Of a DNA stretch of 64,000 nucleotides, positions 16,788-24,727 are shown piece by piece. The DNA comes from Actinomadura rudentiformis (GTDB lineage Bacteria > Actinomycetota > Actinomycetes > Streptosporangiales > Streptosporangiaceae), in contig NZ_WBMT01000010.1 in NCBI RefSeq assembly GCF_008923185.1, forward strand, positions 62,001 to 126,000, read 5' to 3'. The notes under the pieces were generated by a model, which made no database searches, had not been told where the DNA came from, and was given only the letters and a program-made list of their open reading frames with translations. The stretch's first letter is position 1. Each line of letters begins with the position of its first letter. A program made the translations under genes and the position numbers.

Positions 16788-17822
16788 GTGCCGACGTCAC
16801 AGAACGATCCGCCGCCCCGCCTGCTGAGGCGCTGGGAGATCGGGGACGCCGAGCCGCCGGTCCCGGTCGGAGACGGCCGTTGCTGGCGTGTCGACACCGC
16901 CGACGCCTCGTACTTCCTCCGGGAGTACGAGGTGTACGACCGGCGCGCCCTGCTCTTCCGGCACTCGGTGACCACCGCGCTCGACGCGGCCGGCCTGCCG
17001 GTGCTCGCCCCGGTACCGGCGCGCGCCGGCCGCACGCTGGTGACCGCGGGCGGCCTCGGATACGTGCTGCATCCATGGGTCTCGGGGCGCCGGCGGGACG
17101 GTCTGGAGCTGACGTTCGGGCAGTGCGAGCGGCTCGGTGAGCTGCTCGGCGACCTGCACGCCGCGCTCGACCGGCTGACCGAGCCCGTCCAGCAGAGCAT
17201 GCTGATCCCCACCCCGCGCGCCGCGGACGCCGTGGCGGCCGTCGACCAGATGCTCGACGCGCTGCCCGGTGAGGGGAACGACTTCGACGCCCTCACCGAA
17301 CGCCGCCTGCGTGAACGCCGCGCGCTCCTGATCGAGTTCACCGACCACCAGCCGCCCGAGATGGAGGTCACCACGGTCGGCCACCTGCATGGCGCCTTCC
17401 ACGAGGGCAACCTCCGTTACGGCGGGTCGGGCAACGTGACCGCCGTCCTGGGCTGGGACGCGCTGACCACGGGCCCGGTCGCGGGCGAGCTTGTCCGCGC
17501 GGCCGGCCGGTTGTTCGCCGACGAGGACGAGCGCGGACTCGACCTCGACCGGGTACGGGCCTTCGTCCGCGGTCACCGCGCCGCCTTCCCGCTCGACGCC
17601 GGGCAGATCCAGTCCGCTGTCCACCGCGTGTGGTGGGAACGCCTGTGCGACGTCGAGCCCCTGCGCGATCGCTACCTGGACCACGACCGGAGCGCCAGGC
17701 GCGGTCTCCCCTCGCCCGACGCGGGCCTGGTCACGTGGTGGTCCGCCAACCTTGAGCTCACGCTCGACCTGTTCGCCGCGCCCTACACCGAACTGCCCGC
17801 CGAAAGCCCCGCCTACGGCTGA
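16788..17822 (+). CDS. APH-fold protein lacking catalytic Asp residues (344 aa)
   Basis: The overall pattern is aminoglycoside phosphotransferase/choline-kinase-like. There is an N-lobe with RVDTADASYFLREYE, a GYVLHPWVSGRR linker, GELLGDLHAALD and the Brenner-type motif region. In active members that region reads HGDxHxGN with a later IDW(E/D). Here it is HGAFHEGN at residues 201-208, with Ala203 in place of the catalytic base, and VLGWD at 220-224, with Gly in place of the metal-binding Asp. Both key Asp residues are missing, so this is probably a pseudokinase or a protein with a different chemistry. The frame is intact and length normal. The GTG start follows closely on GCTGAGGTGCCGAG. Confidence 0.72.
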   Translation: MPTSQNDPPPRLLRRWEIGDAEPPVPVGDGRCWRVDTADASYFLREYEVYDRRALLFRHSVTTALDAAGLPVLAPVPARAGRTLVTAGGLGYVLHPWVSGRRRDGLELTFGQCERLGELLGDLHAALDRLTEPVQQSMLIPTPRAADAVAAVDQMLDALPGEGNDFDALTERRLRERRALLIEFTDHQPPEMEVTTVGHLHGAFHEGNLRYGGSGNVTAVLGWDALTTGPVAGELVRAAGRLFADEDERGLDLDRVRAFVRGHRAAFPLDAGQIQSAVHRVWWERLCDVEPLRDRYLDHDRSARRGLPSPDAGLVTWWSANLELTLDLFAAPYTELPAESPAYG

Positions 17823-17970
17823 GCATCCCGGGTTGCTCCGCCGTAGGTACTGACAGCCTCAGGTGTGGAGCTGCGGCCTTGTGAGGGCGCTGCCGGACAG
17901 TCGTAGCTCTGGAACTAGCTGAGCGCGGCTACTGCGGTCGGCAGCGGTCGGACCAAGCCATGCCCGGCTA

Positions 17971-18030
17971 GGCGATTGTGACCAGAGCTCGGCGATTGTG
18001 ACCGGAGCAAGGCGATTGTCAGCGGAGGGC
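17971..18030. repeat. 20-bp tandem repeat, three copies
   Basis: Units at 17971, 17991 and 18011 share GGCGATTGTGACCRGAGCNN. The third unit contains the stop codon of the TetR pseudogene on the minus strand (18019-18021). The array lies between convergent 3' ends of the APH-like gene and the TetR remnant. Confidence 0.8.
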
Positions 18031-18489
18031 CTCGGCCAGGGAACGGATGATCTCGCCTGCCTCCTGGCGGGCCTGGGAGCGGTCGTCAGCGGCGGCGATG
18101 GCCAGGGCGGCCTCGATGAGGGCGCCGAAGAGGATGCCGGAGAGCATGCCGGTCGAACGACGGCGGATGAGCCCGGCGGCCGTCAGGGACTCGACCTGGG
18201 CGCGGATCAAGCCGAGGGCATGGCGTTCCTCGATTTCGCGCCAGCGGGTCCAGCCCAGGGCGATGGGGGCTTGGCGGAGAGCCAGTTCCTGCGTACGAGG
18301 CTCAAGGCAGAGGTCGAGGTAGGTGTCGATCCCCGCCATCGCCTGGCTCCAAGGGTCGCTCTGGGTCGCGACGGCGGCGACGACCTTGTCGACGACGCCG
18401 AGCTCGACCTCCTCGAAGACGGCCTCGAAGAGCTCCTGCTTGCTGCGGAAGTGGTGGTAGAGGGCGCCGCGGGTGACGCGGGCCTCGCG
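18019..18489 (-). pseudogene. TetR-family regulator, N-terminus missing
   Basis: The frame encodes most of a TetR regulator: REARVTRGALYHHFRSKQEL (the recognition helix and the conserved YHHF segment), then VFEEVELGVVDKVV and a full-looking C-terminal domain ending IIRSLAEALR. What is missing is the first roughly 30-40 residues, including helices one and two and the start codon. Upstream of Arg-Glu-Ala the DNA is the antisense of the hydrolase beginning. No suitable start codon or ribosome-binding site precedes the fragment. I infer a deletion that removed the divergent promoter region and both gene starts. Without the N-terminal helix the protein should not bind DNA normally. Confidence 0.65.
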
Positions 18490-18495
18490 GCGGCA

Positions 18496-19353
18496 CGGAT
18501 TCCCCAAGGCGTCATCCGCTACAGGGTCACCGGCCCGGAGGACGGCCCGGTGCTGGTGTTCGTTCACGGCTTCCTGGTGAACGGGGATCTGTGGCGCAAG
18601 GTCGTCCCCACGCTCGCCGCCACCTATCGATGCGTCACCCCCGACTGGCCGGCGGGGTCGCACGAGGTTCCGTTGAGGCGGCCGGCCGACTTCTCCCTGC
18701 CCGGCATGGCGCAGATCGTCGCCGACTTCCTGGCCGCGCTCGACCTGCGCGACGTCACGCTGATCGGGAACGACTCGGGCGGGGCGGTCGTCCAGCGCAC
18801 GGCGGTCGACCATCCCGAACGCCTCGCGCGCATCGTGCTGACGCCGTGTGACGCGTTCGACGTCTTCCCGCCCAGCCCGTTCGGGCTCGTCGTCGCGTCC
18901 GCGTACGTGCCGGGAATGCCCTGGCTGTCCCTGCAGGCGATGCGGGTCCGGGCCCTCCGGCGGCTGCCCTTCGCGTACGGATGGTTCGCCAAGCACCCGA
19001 TCGACGAGGCGGCGATGCGCTCGTACATCGAGCCCGGCCTGCGCAGCCCCGGCGTCCGGCGGGACATGCGCGACCTGCTGTTCAACCTCGACCGCGCCTG
19101 GACGCGCAACACCGCGGAACGGCTGCGCGAGTTCACCGGTCCGGCGCTGGTCGTCCGGGCCGGGGACGACCGGCTGTTCCCGGCCGAGGACGGGCGACGG
19201 CTCGCGCGAGCGCTGTCCGACGCGAGCCTGGTCACGATCCCCGACTGCTACACGGCCATCCCCGAGGACCGTCCCGACGAGCTCGCCGCGACGATCGCCG
19301 ACTTCCTGGCCAAAACGGCATCTCCCCGGCCCGCAGCGGGAAGGCTCATGTGA
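18496..19353 (+). pseudogene. Alpha/beta hydrolase, start region deleted
   Basis: The body is a well-conserved alpha/beta hydrolase. It starts IPQGVIRYRVTGPEDGP, then VLVFVHGFLVNGDLW (oxyanion region), the nucleophile elbow as LIGNDSGGAVVQ (the family usually has G-x-S-x-G or G-N-D-x-G-G; here Asp is in the dehalogenase-like position), an acid region near LVVRAGDDRLFP and a late PDCYTAIPEDRP where relatives carry the catalytic His (here Tyr-Thr). Both the missing start codon and the lost His argue for decay. The nearest in-frame upstream GTG (18451) lies inside the antisense TetR remnant with no usable ribosome-binding site. It is followed at 27 bases by the dehydrogenase gene. Confidence 0.6.
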
Positions 19354-19380
19354 CCATTTCGAACAAGAAAGCAGGAGATC

Positions 19381-20247
19381 ATGCCTACCGTCGCGCTGCT
19401 CGGCACCGGGATCATGGGGGCCCCGATGGCCCGCAACCTCCTCAAGGAGGGCCTCGCGGTCAACGTCTGGAACCGTACGAGGGCCAAGGCGGAGCCCCTC
19501 TCGGCAGACGGCGCGGTCGTGGCCGGATCGCCCGCCGAGGCCGTCGAGAACGCGGACGTCATCATCACGGTGCTGAACGATGGTGAGGCCGTCCTCTCGA
19601 CCATGGAGTCGGCCGTGCCCGTGCTCCGTTCCGGGCAGATCTGGGCGCAGATGAGCACGGTCGGCCTGGCCGCGTTGCTGCCCATGGCCGCGCTGGCGTC
19701 CGAGCATGGGTTGGCATTCGTGGACGCTCCCGTTCAGGGGACGAAGCAGCCCGCCGAGGACGGCCGGCTGGTCATCCTGGCCGCCGGTCCAGAGTCGGCG
19801 CGCTCCGCGCTGGAGCCGGTGTTCGGCGCGGTCGGCAAGAAGACGATGTGGCTGGGCACCGAGGGCGCCGAGGGCACCGCCACCCGGCTCAAGCTGGCCG
19901 GCGTGAACCTCGCCATCGCCATGACCTCGATCATCGGCGAGTCGGTCGCGCTGACCAAGGCCCTGGGCCTCGATCCCGCGCTCTTCGGCGAGCTCATCAC
20001 CGGCGGCCCGATGGACAACCCCTACCTGCAGGCGAAGCTGAAGGCGATCCTCTCGGACGACTACACGCCGAGCTTCGCCGTGCGCAACGCAGAGAAGGAC
20101 ACGCGGCTGATCACCGAGGCGGCCGCGAGAGCGGGCGTCCGGCTGGACATGACCGAGGCAGCGGGAGAACGCTTCCGCCGCGCACTCGCACTGGGCCACG
20201 GTGACGAGGACATGGCCGCGAGCTACTTCGCCAGCTTCCCGGCTTGA
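19381..20247 (+). CDS. Beta-hydroxyacid dehydrogenase-family oxidoreductase (288 aa)
   Basis: An NAD(P)-binding Rossmann domain opens with VALLGTGIMGAPMARNL and is followed by VWNRTRAK. The substrate motif usually written DAPVSG appears here as VDAPVQGTKQPAEDGRL. The C-terminal all-helical domain begins RLKLAGVNLAIAMTSIIGES, where Lys of LKLAGVN is the general catalytic Lys of 3-hydroxyisobutyrate/6-phosphogluconate dehydrogenase relatives. Glyoxylate-reductase or imine-reductase-like relatives also share this layout, so the substrate is open. The ATG has AGGAG nearby. It was probably co-transcribed with the now truncated hydrolase. Confidence 0.85.
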   Translation: MPTVALLGTGIMGAPMARNLLKEGLAVNVWNRTRAKAEPLSADGAVVAGSPAEAVENADVIITVLNDGEAVLSTMESAVPVLRSGQIWAQMSTVGLAALLPMAALASEHGLAFVDAPVQGTKQPAEDGRLVILAAGPESARSALEPVFGAVGKKTMWLGTEGAEGTATRLKLAGVNLAIAMTSIIGESVALTKALGLDPALFGELITGGPMDNPYLQAKLKAILSDDYTPSFAVRNAEKDTRLITEAAARAGVRLDMTEAAGERFRRALALGHGDEDMAASYFASFPA

Positions 20248-20268
20248 GCCATCCGCCGCTGAGCCGCG

Positions 20269-20300
20269 GGGCGTGTCCGGGCTCACCGACGGACACGCCC
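20269..20300. terminator. Hairpin terminator between convergent genes
   Basis: GGGCGTGTCCG (20269-20279) pairs perfectly with CGGACACGCCC (20290-20300) around a ten-base loop. It lies 21 bases after the dehydrogenase stop and 37 bases from the end of the convergent histidine-phosphatase gene, so it can serve both. There is no clear T-run. Confidence 0.65.
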
Positions 20301-20336
20301 TGACTTGACGCGGGGCCGGTCGGCTTGGGGGGCGTG

Positions 20337-21020
20337 CTAGGGGGAGGTCGGCTCGGCTATGGGAGGTGGCGAGGAGGTCAGTGGGGCGGGGAGATGGGCT
20401 GTGGCTCCGGCCACCGCTCGGAGTCCCTCGGGGCCGCCCGGGCGCAGCTCGACGATGGCTCCGTTCGGTACGACGCAGGTGGCGGTGAACGTGCGGAAGG
20501 CGCGCATGGCGGCGGCGTCCGGGGCGACGGTGCCGGTGAAGAGGGACCAGAGGAGTGCCCGCATGAAGATCCCGTGCGTGAAGACCGCGATGAGCCCCTC
20601 TTCCGGGCGTTCCGTCAAGCGGGTCACGCACGCGCGGGCCCGCACGATCAGGTCGCGGAAGGACTCGCCGCCGCCACCGTTGACGTAGACGGGGTCGGAA
20701 CGTTCCCAGTAGGCGTCGGCGAACGGACGGCGCTGTTCACCGGTCGTGCTGGGCCCGTGCAGGCTCCCGAGGTAGGTGAACTCCTGGACCGGCCATTCCT
20801 CGTACGGCACCTCGGGGAAACGCTCCCGGGTCGGCGCGGCGGTCTCACGCGCACGGATGAACGACGAGCTCACGATGAGCTCGGGCGGCTCCTGGAACGA
20901 GGCGGCGACTCGTTCAGCCTGATGACGGCCCAGCCGGGTGAGCGGCGAAGAACCGGGGCCATTGGTCGGCAAGCCCGCGTTGGACTCGCTCTCGCCGTGC
21001 CTGATCAACCATACGCGCAC
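20337..21020 (-). CDS. Histidine phosphatase family protein (227 aa)
   Basis: Phosphoglycerate-mutase-like fold with the catalytic RHG motif in VRVWLIRHGESESNAG, VSSSFIRARETA, GGGGESFRDLIVRA and the second catalytic His in GLIAVFTHGIFMRALLW. It likely dephosphorylates a small metabolite in the cytoplasm. The GTG at 21020 is chosen because relatives begin with this strand; longer forms up to ATG 21089 would overlap the divergent VOC gene. It ends in a Pro/Ser-rich tail. Confidence 0.82.
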   Translation of the reverse strand: MRVWLIRHGESESNAGLPTNGPGSSPLTRLGRHQAERVAASFQEPPELIVSSSFIRARETAAPTRERFPEVPYEEWPVQEFTYLGSLHGPSTTGEQRRPFADAYWERSDPVYVNGGGGESFRDLIVRARACVTRLTERPEEGLIAVFTHGIFMRALLWSLFTGTVAPDAAAMRAFRTFTATCVVPNGAIVELRPGGPEGLRAVAGATAHLPAPLTSSPPPIAEPTSP

Positions 21021-21087
21021 GAGGGACAGGCTGGCATGACCAGGATGTCGCCAACAAGAGAGGATGGCGGGCAGGGAGGTAACCATC

Positions 21088-21480
21088 ATGGAGGTCCTGA
21101 GCAGCCGGATCCTGCTGCGCCCTGCGGATCCTGAACGCAGCCGCCACTTCTACCGCGAGGTGCTGGGGCTTGCGGTCTACCGTGAGTTCGGACCGCCGGA
21201 GTCTCCTGGAGTGGTCTTCTTCCTGGGCTCAGGCTTCCTGGAGGTCTCCGGCGGCCACTCCCCCGGTGAGGGCGGCGCACCCATGATCTGGCTCCAGGTA
21301 CGCGACGTGCGGGCCGAACACGAGCGCCTCGCCGCCGCCGGAGTGACGATCACCAGGGAACCCCGCAAGGAGCCATGGGGGCTGCTCGAAATGTGGATCA
21401 AGGACCCCGAAGGGGTGCGTATCGTGCTGGTCGAGGTCCCCGACGACCACCCGCTGCGCCGCGACCAGCGCACGCCCTGA
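21088..21480 (+). CDS. VOC (glyoxalase/dioxygenase-fold) protein (130 aa)
   Basis: A single vicinal-oxygen-chelate domain with paired beta-alpha-beta-beta-beta modules: ILLRPADPERSRHFYREVLG, GVVFFLGSGFLEVSGG, MIWLQVRDVRAEHERLAAAG and LEMWIKDPEGVRIVLVEVP. The terminal Glu of VLVEVP is the usual metal ligand position. Function could range from glyoxalase-like isomerase to antibiotic-binding protein. The ATG at 21088 has GGGAGGT seven bases upstream. It is followed after 35 bases by a methyltransferase gene, probably in one operon. Confidence 0.85.
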   Translation: MEVLSSRILLRPADPERSRHFYREVLGLAVYREFGPPESPGVVFFLGSGFLEVSGGHSPGEGGAPMIWLQVRDVRAEHERLAAAGVTITREPRKEPWGLLEMWIKDPEGVRIVLVEVPDDHPLRRDQRTP

Positions 21481-21515
21481 GAGCAGCCCGCACCTCCTGA
21501 GAACCAGGGAGCACG

Positions 21516-22127
21516 ATGACGTCCCCGCCCGACGCGTACTGGAACCACAACACCCACTACCACCGGCTCGTGCTCAGCTCGGTCCCGCGCGGGTGCGGTG
21601 AGGCGCTCGACGTCGGCTGCGGCGACGGCCTGCTCGTGCGCAAGCTCGCGCGGCGCGCGGAACACGTCACCGGCATCGACCGCGCGCCGGAGATGGTCAA
21701 GCGGGCGCGCACGCTGAGCGCCGGGCTGGACAACGTCGACTTCGTCGAAGCCGACTTCCTCGTGTACGACCTGGAGCCCGAGAGCCACGACTTCGTCTGC
21801 AGCGTGGCGACCATCCACCACATGGACTTCACGGCGGCCATCACCGCGATGTCCGGGGCCCTGCGTCCCGGCGGCAGCCTCGTCGTGATCAGCCTGGCCG
21901 GCAACGCCGGGTTCAAGGACCTGGCGTTCGGCGCGGCCGGGGTCCCCGCGCACTACTTTCACAAGCTGCGTAACCGCAGCGTGGCGGGTAACCCGGACGC
22001 ACCGGTCACCGACCCCACGATGACGTGGGGCGAGGTGCGCGACGAGTCGCTGCGGCTGCTGCCGGGCGCGGTCTTCCGGCGCCATCTGCTGTGGCGCTAT
22101 TCGATCGCCTGGCGCAAGCCCCGCTGA
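21516..22127 (+). CDS. Class I SAM-dependent methyltransferase (203 aa)
   Basis: The SAM-binding motifs are clear: motif I is ALDVGCGDGLLVRKL, the ribose acid is in VTGIDRAPEMV, a motif II-like VDFVEADFLVYD follows, and FVCSVATIHHMD then LRPGGSLVVISL give motifs III-IV. N-terminal AYWNHNTHYHRLVL is shared with small-molecule methyltransferases of actinomycetes. The acceptor is unknown. It is probably co-transcribed with the VOC gene upstream. Confidence 0.87.
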   Translation: MTSPPDAYWNHNTHYHRLVLSSVPRGCGEALDVGCGDGLLVRKLARRAEHVTGIDRAPEMVKRARTLSAGLDNVDFVEADFLVYDLEPESHDFVCSVATIHHMDFTAAITAMSGALRPGGSLVVISLAGNAGFKDLAFGAAGVPAHYFHKLRNRSVAGNPDAPVTDPTMTWGEVRDESLRLLPGAVFRRHLLWRYSIAWRKPR

Positions 22128-22171
22128 GCGGCCGTCTGGACGGCACGCGGCCGGCGTCGGCGGGCGCGGCG

Positions 22172-22615
22172 TCAGCCTGTGGTGCTGCCGGCCCTGCGGC
22201 TCGGGGCGTAAACGTTCTCGACGAACCGGGCCAGCTTCTCCTCCGGCAGATGCTGGGCCAGGTCGGCCTCACTGATCATGCCGACGAGGCGCTTGTTCTC
22301 GATGACGGGGACCCGGCGGATCTGGTGCCGTTCCATCATCCGCACGACCGCGTCGGCGTCGTCGGTGGCGCTGACCATGTGCAGTCGCTGCTGGCCGAAC
22401 TCACCGGCCTTGACCTTCGCGGGGTCCTTGCCCCGGGCGATGCACCCCACCACGATGTCGCGGTCGGTGATGATGCCGTGAAGCTTGTCGTCGTTGCCGC
22501 AGATGGGCAGCGAGCCGACATCGAGCTCGCGCATCTTCCGGGCCGCGTCAAGCAGGTTGTCGTCCTCGCCGATGCATTCGGCGCCCGGATGCATGATGTC
22601 GCGTGCCGTGGTCAT
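22172..22615 (-). CDS. CBS-domain pair protein (147 aa)
   Basis: Two CBS motifs make one Bateman module: TARDIMHPGAECIGEDDNLL to LHGIITDRDIVVG, and RLHMVSATDDADAVVRMM to RLVGMISEADLAQ. Such stand-alone proteins bind adenosyl nucleotides and often belong to dormancy or energy-stress regulons, as with Hrp1 of mycobacteria. The ATG follows GGGGGTTTC weakly. It diverges from the nuclease-helicase operon with a 175-base gap. Confidence 0.88.
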   Translation of the reverse strand: MTTARDIMHPGAECIGEDDNLLDAARKMRELDVGSLPICGNDDKLHGIITDRDIVVGCIARGKDPAKVKAGEFGQQRLHMVSATDDADAVVRMMERHQIRRVPVIENKRLVGMISEADLAQHLPEEKLARFVENVYAPSRRAGSTTG

Positions 22616-22777
22616 GAAACCCCCTCAGTTGAAGATCTGGTGTCGATCAGACGATTCCCCCTTGCGTGACCTTCTAGGGCAAAGGCCATGTCACAGAATG
22701 TTCCGTTCAGGCAAAGCCTCGCAAGCCGCCGACCAGCACTAAAGCTGGAAATCACTGGAACTGTCTGGAGCCCGCGC

Positions 22778-22790
22778 TACAGTCTCCGCC
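22778..22790 (+). promoter_or_regulatory. -10 element, probable leaderless start
   Basis: TACAGT (22778-22783) is followed by seven bases and then the ATG at 22791, the geometry of a leaderless transcript. The -35 is weak (CTGGAA or nearby). There is no ribosome-binding site before the ATG, which supports leaderless translation of the first gene in the nuclease-helicase operon. Confidence 0.5.
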
Positions 22791-23642
22791 ATGCCCGCCG
22801 CCCCCGACGTGCCCCCCGCAGAGACGACCACGGAGACGGCCGCAGCGACTGACGCGCTGGAGGCTCGCATCGGTGACCTGCGCGCAGCGGTCCGCAGGGC
22901 GATCGCGAACGGCGACCGGCAGGCCGCGCGGGTGTTGCGGAGCGAGCTGCGCCAGGCCGAGGAGGCCTGGGACGAGGCCGTGCTGGGTTCCGGCGGCCCG
23001 GCGCACGACGTGCGACGCCCGCTCGTGCCGGTTCGTGACCAGGTCCACCAGGCCCTTACGCTGCTCGGCGCACCCGCCGCGCCCAAGCTGATCGGTTCGG
23101 TGTACGCGGCGTTCTTCCCTGGCGATATCCCCGGGTCACGGCTGACGAGCTTGCGCCGCGACGAGGAACGTTCGTTCCGGACCGCACCGTACGCGCGGCC
23201 CTTCTACCTGTGTCCGGCGCTGACCGCCGACCTGCTCTCCCCTGCCCGCGGCCTGCTCGCGGTGAGCACCTGGCCGCAGGCCCAGCGGATCGTCGGCCCG
23301 CTCAGCGCCCGCGCCGACTTCCTCACCGCGGCCATCCGGGTCGCGGAGCAAGCCGGACGCGGTCCGGACGGCTCCGGCGTGCAGCGGCTCCTGTGGCGTT
23401 TCGCGGCCAACATTCCCGGTGCGACGGCGGGGACGGTCGGTACAGTCGATCCGGCGGTGCTGGCCGAGGCCGCCCGGGCTGAGCTGGACGTTCATCGGGA
23501 TGCCGACCGCCACCAGCGGGAGCGGGCCGCCGAACGCGCCCTGGCCCAGCTCGACGACGCCGGACGGCTGTTCGGCAGCCGCCTGCACGCCCTGCGCCGG
23601 ACCGGCAGCGGCAACGCCACCGACGGAGAGAACACGCGATGA
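22791..23642 (+). CDS. Uncharacterised helical protein, first gene of nuclease-helicase operon (283 aa)
   Basis: I do not recognise this family. The N-terminal 15 residues are Pro/Thr/Ala-rich. Residues 20-65 form a charged helix likely to be coiled coil (LEARIGDLRAAVRRAIANGD, then RVLRSELRQAEEAWDE). Residues 83-125 (VRDQVHQALTLLGAPAAPKL, VYAAFFPGDI, LTSLRRDEERSF) could be a winged-helix DNA-binding unit. Residues 130-210 hold RPFYLCPALTAD and WRFAANIP. The C-terminus is another charged helix (DRHQRERAAERALAQLDDAG). The downstream nuclease starts inside its stop codon (ATGA). The context suggests a subunit or DNA-recognition factor of a nuclease-helicase complex; this is inference. Confidence 0.72.
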   Translation: MPAAPDVPPAETTTETAAATDALEARIGDLRAAVRRAIANGDRQAARVLRSELRQAEEAWDEAVLGSGGPAHDVRRPLVPVRDQVHQALTLLGAPAAPKLIGSVYAAFFPGDIPGSRLTSLRRDEERSFRTAPYARPFYLCPALTADLLSPARGLLAVSTWPQAQRIVGPLSARADFLTAAIRVAEQAGRGPDGSGVQRLLWRFAANIPGATAGTVGTVDPAVLAEAARAELDVHRDADRHQRERAAERALAQLDDAGRLFGSRLHALRRTGSGNATDGENTR

Positions 23643-24727
23643 CGCACGACAGCGCACTGGAACGCCTGCGCGGTGGCGCCGAGCCCCGCAACCATGACGC
23701 CCGTACGATCGCGGCGCTGACCGCCAACCCCGGTTGCGCCCGGCGCGGGATCATGGACGCCGCGGGGGTGGACAAGGACGCCGTCGCCCGCCGGCTGGGC
23801 TTCCCCGCTCCGTTCGGCCAGTCGCAGTTCGCCATCACCCGCGGCAACGCGTTCGAGGCCCAGGTCAAGGCCGACGGCTGCGCCGAGCTGCTCACCCTGC
23901 TCCGCGACCGCCTCGGACTGGACGTGCCCGAGGTCGCCTACGACGACCTCGAAGTGGTCGCGGGCAACGAGAGCCGCGAGCTCCGGCACGCGCGCACACG
24001 GCGGCTGCTCGAACGGGCGCTGAGCAGCGGTGAGGGCACGCTGTTCGACCATCCACTGCTGCGGCTGGACATCGCCGGGCAGCCCGCCTACCTGGAGCCG
24101 GACGTCATCGCGTTCCAGCTGGGCGGCCGCTTCCACATCATCGAGATCAAGTCGTTCGCCGTCATCGACGGGCAGGCCGAGCCCGAACAGGTCGCGGCCG
24201 CCGCCCGGCAGTCCGCGGTGTACGTGCTGGCGCTGCGCAGGCTGCTGGAGGAGCTGGGCGCTCCCGCGGAACGGGTGTCCCACGAGGTGTTCCTGGTCTG
24301 CCCCGAGAACTTCTCCAACCGGCCCACTGCGACACCGCTCGACGTCCGTCCGCAACTGGCGGTGCTCGGACGCCAGCTGGCCCGGCTCACCCGCGTCGAG
24401 CAGATCGTCGGGGGTCTCCCTGACGATCTGACGTTCGAACTGGAGGCCGAGGAGCTCCCGGACGCCGTGCGCACGGTCGAGGCCCGGTACGCGCCCGAGT
24501 GCATGGCCAGCTGCGAGATGGCGTTCTTCTGCAGGGACGAGGCGCGCGCGTGCGGCGGCACCGGCGTGCTCGGCAAGGCGGTCCGCGACGATCTCGGCGG
24601 CGTCGACTCGATCGGCACCGCGCTGGCGCTCGCCGACGGTTCGCTCGACCCGTCGCCCGATCTCGCCGAGACCGCCGAACGGCTGCGCACGGCCGCACGC
24701 CTGCGCCGCGAGGCCCTCACAGCATGA
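23639..24727 (+). CDS. RecB/Cas4-like PD-(D/E)XK nuclease, putative Fe-S (362 aa)
   Basis: The nuclease core is readable. Glu73 in RGNAFEAQVKADG is the helix-1 acid, Asp155 in YLEPDVIAFQ is the PD position, and Glu169-Ile-Lys171 in FHIIEIKSF is the (D/E)XK. A following QSAVY (191-195) matches motif IV of RecB-type nucleases. One Cys near the N-terminus (Cys33 in ANPGCARRG) and a C-terminal group (Cys288, Cys292, Cys298 and Cys305 in the segment after YAPE) are spaced like the split 4Fe-4S ligands of Cas4, AddB and Dna2. Such enzymes cut single-stranded ends with Mg or Mn. Length and separate coding differ from TM0106-type fusions with a helicase. The ATG overlaps the upstream stop by four bases. 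Confidence 0.78.
   Translation: MTHDSALERLRGGAEPRNHDARTIAALTANPGCARRGIMDAAGVDKDAVARRLGFPAPFGQSQFAITRGNAFEAQVKADGCAELLTLLRDRLGLDVPEVAYDDLEVVAGNESRELRHARTRRLLERALSSGEGTLFDHPLLRLDIAGQPAYLEPDVIAFQLGGRFHIIEIKSFAVIDGQAEPEQVAAAARQSAVYVLALRRLLEELGAPAERVSHEVFLVCPENFSNRPTATPLDVRPQLAVLGRQLARLTRVEQIVGGLPDDLTFELEAEELPDAVRTVEARYAPECMASCEMAFFCRDEARACGGTGVLGKAVRDDLGGVDSIGTALALADGSLDPSPDLAETAERLRTAARLRREALTA

Noticed and set aside
18490..20631. Minus-strand frame extending the TetR fragment by 700 codons
   Set aside because: It is antisense to the hydrolase and dehydrogenase genes and shows no protein family; only the TetR part is meaningful.
23639..24727. Nuclease as a true Cas4 of a CRISPR system
   Set aside because: No Cas1, Cas2 or repeat-spacer array is nearby; the partner is an SF1 helicase, so only a Cas4-like fold is claimed.
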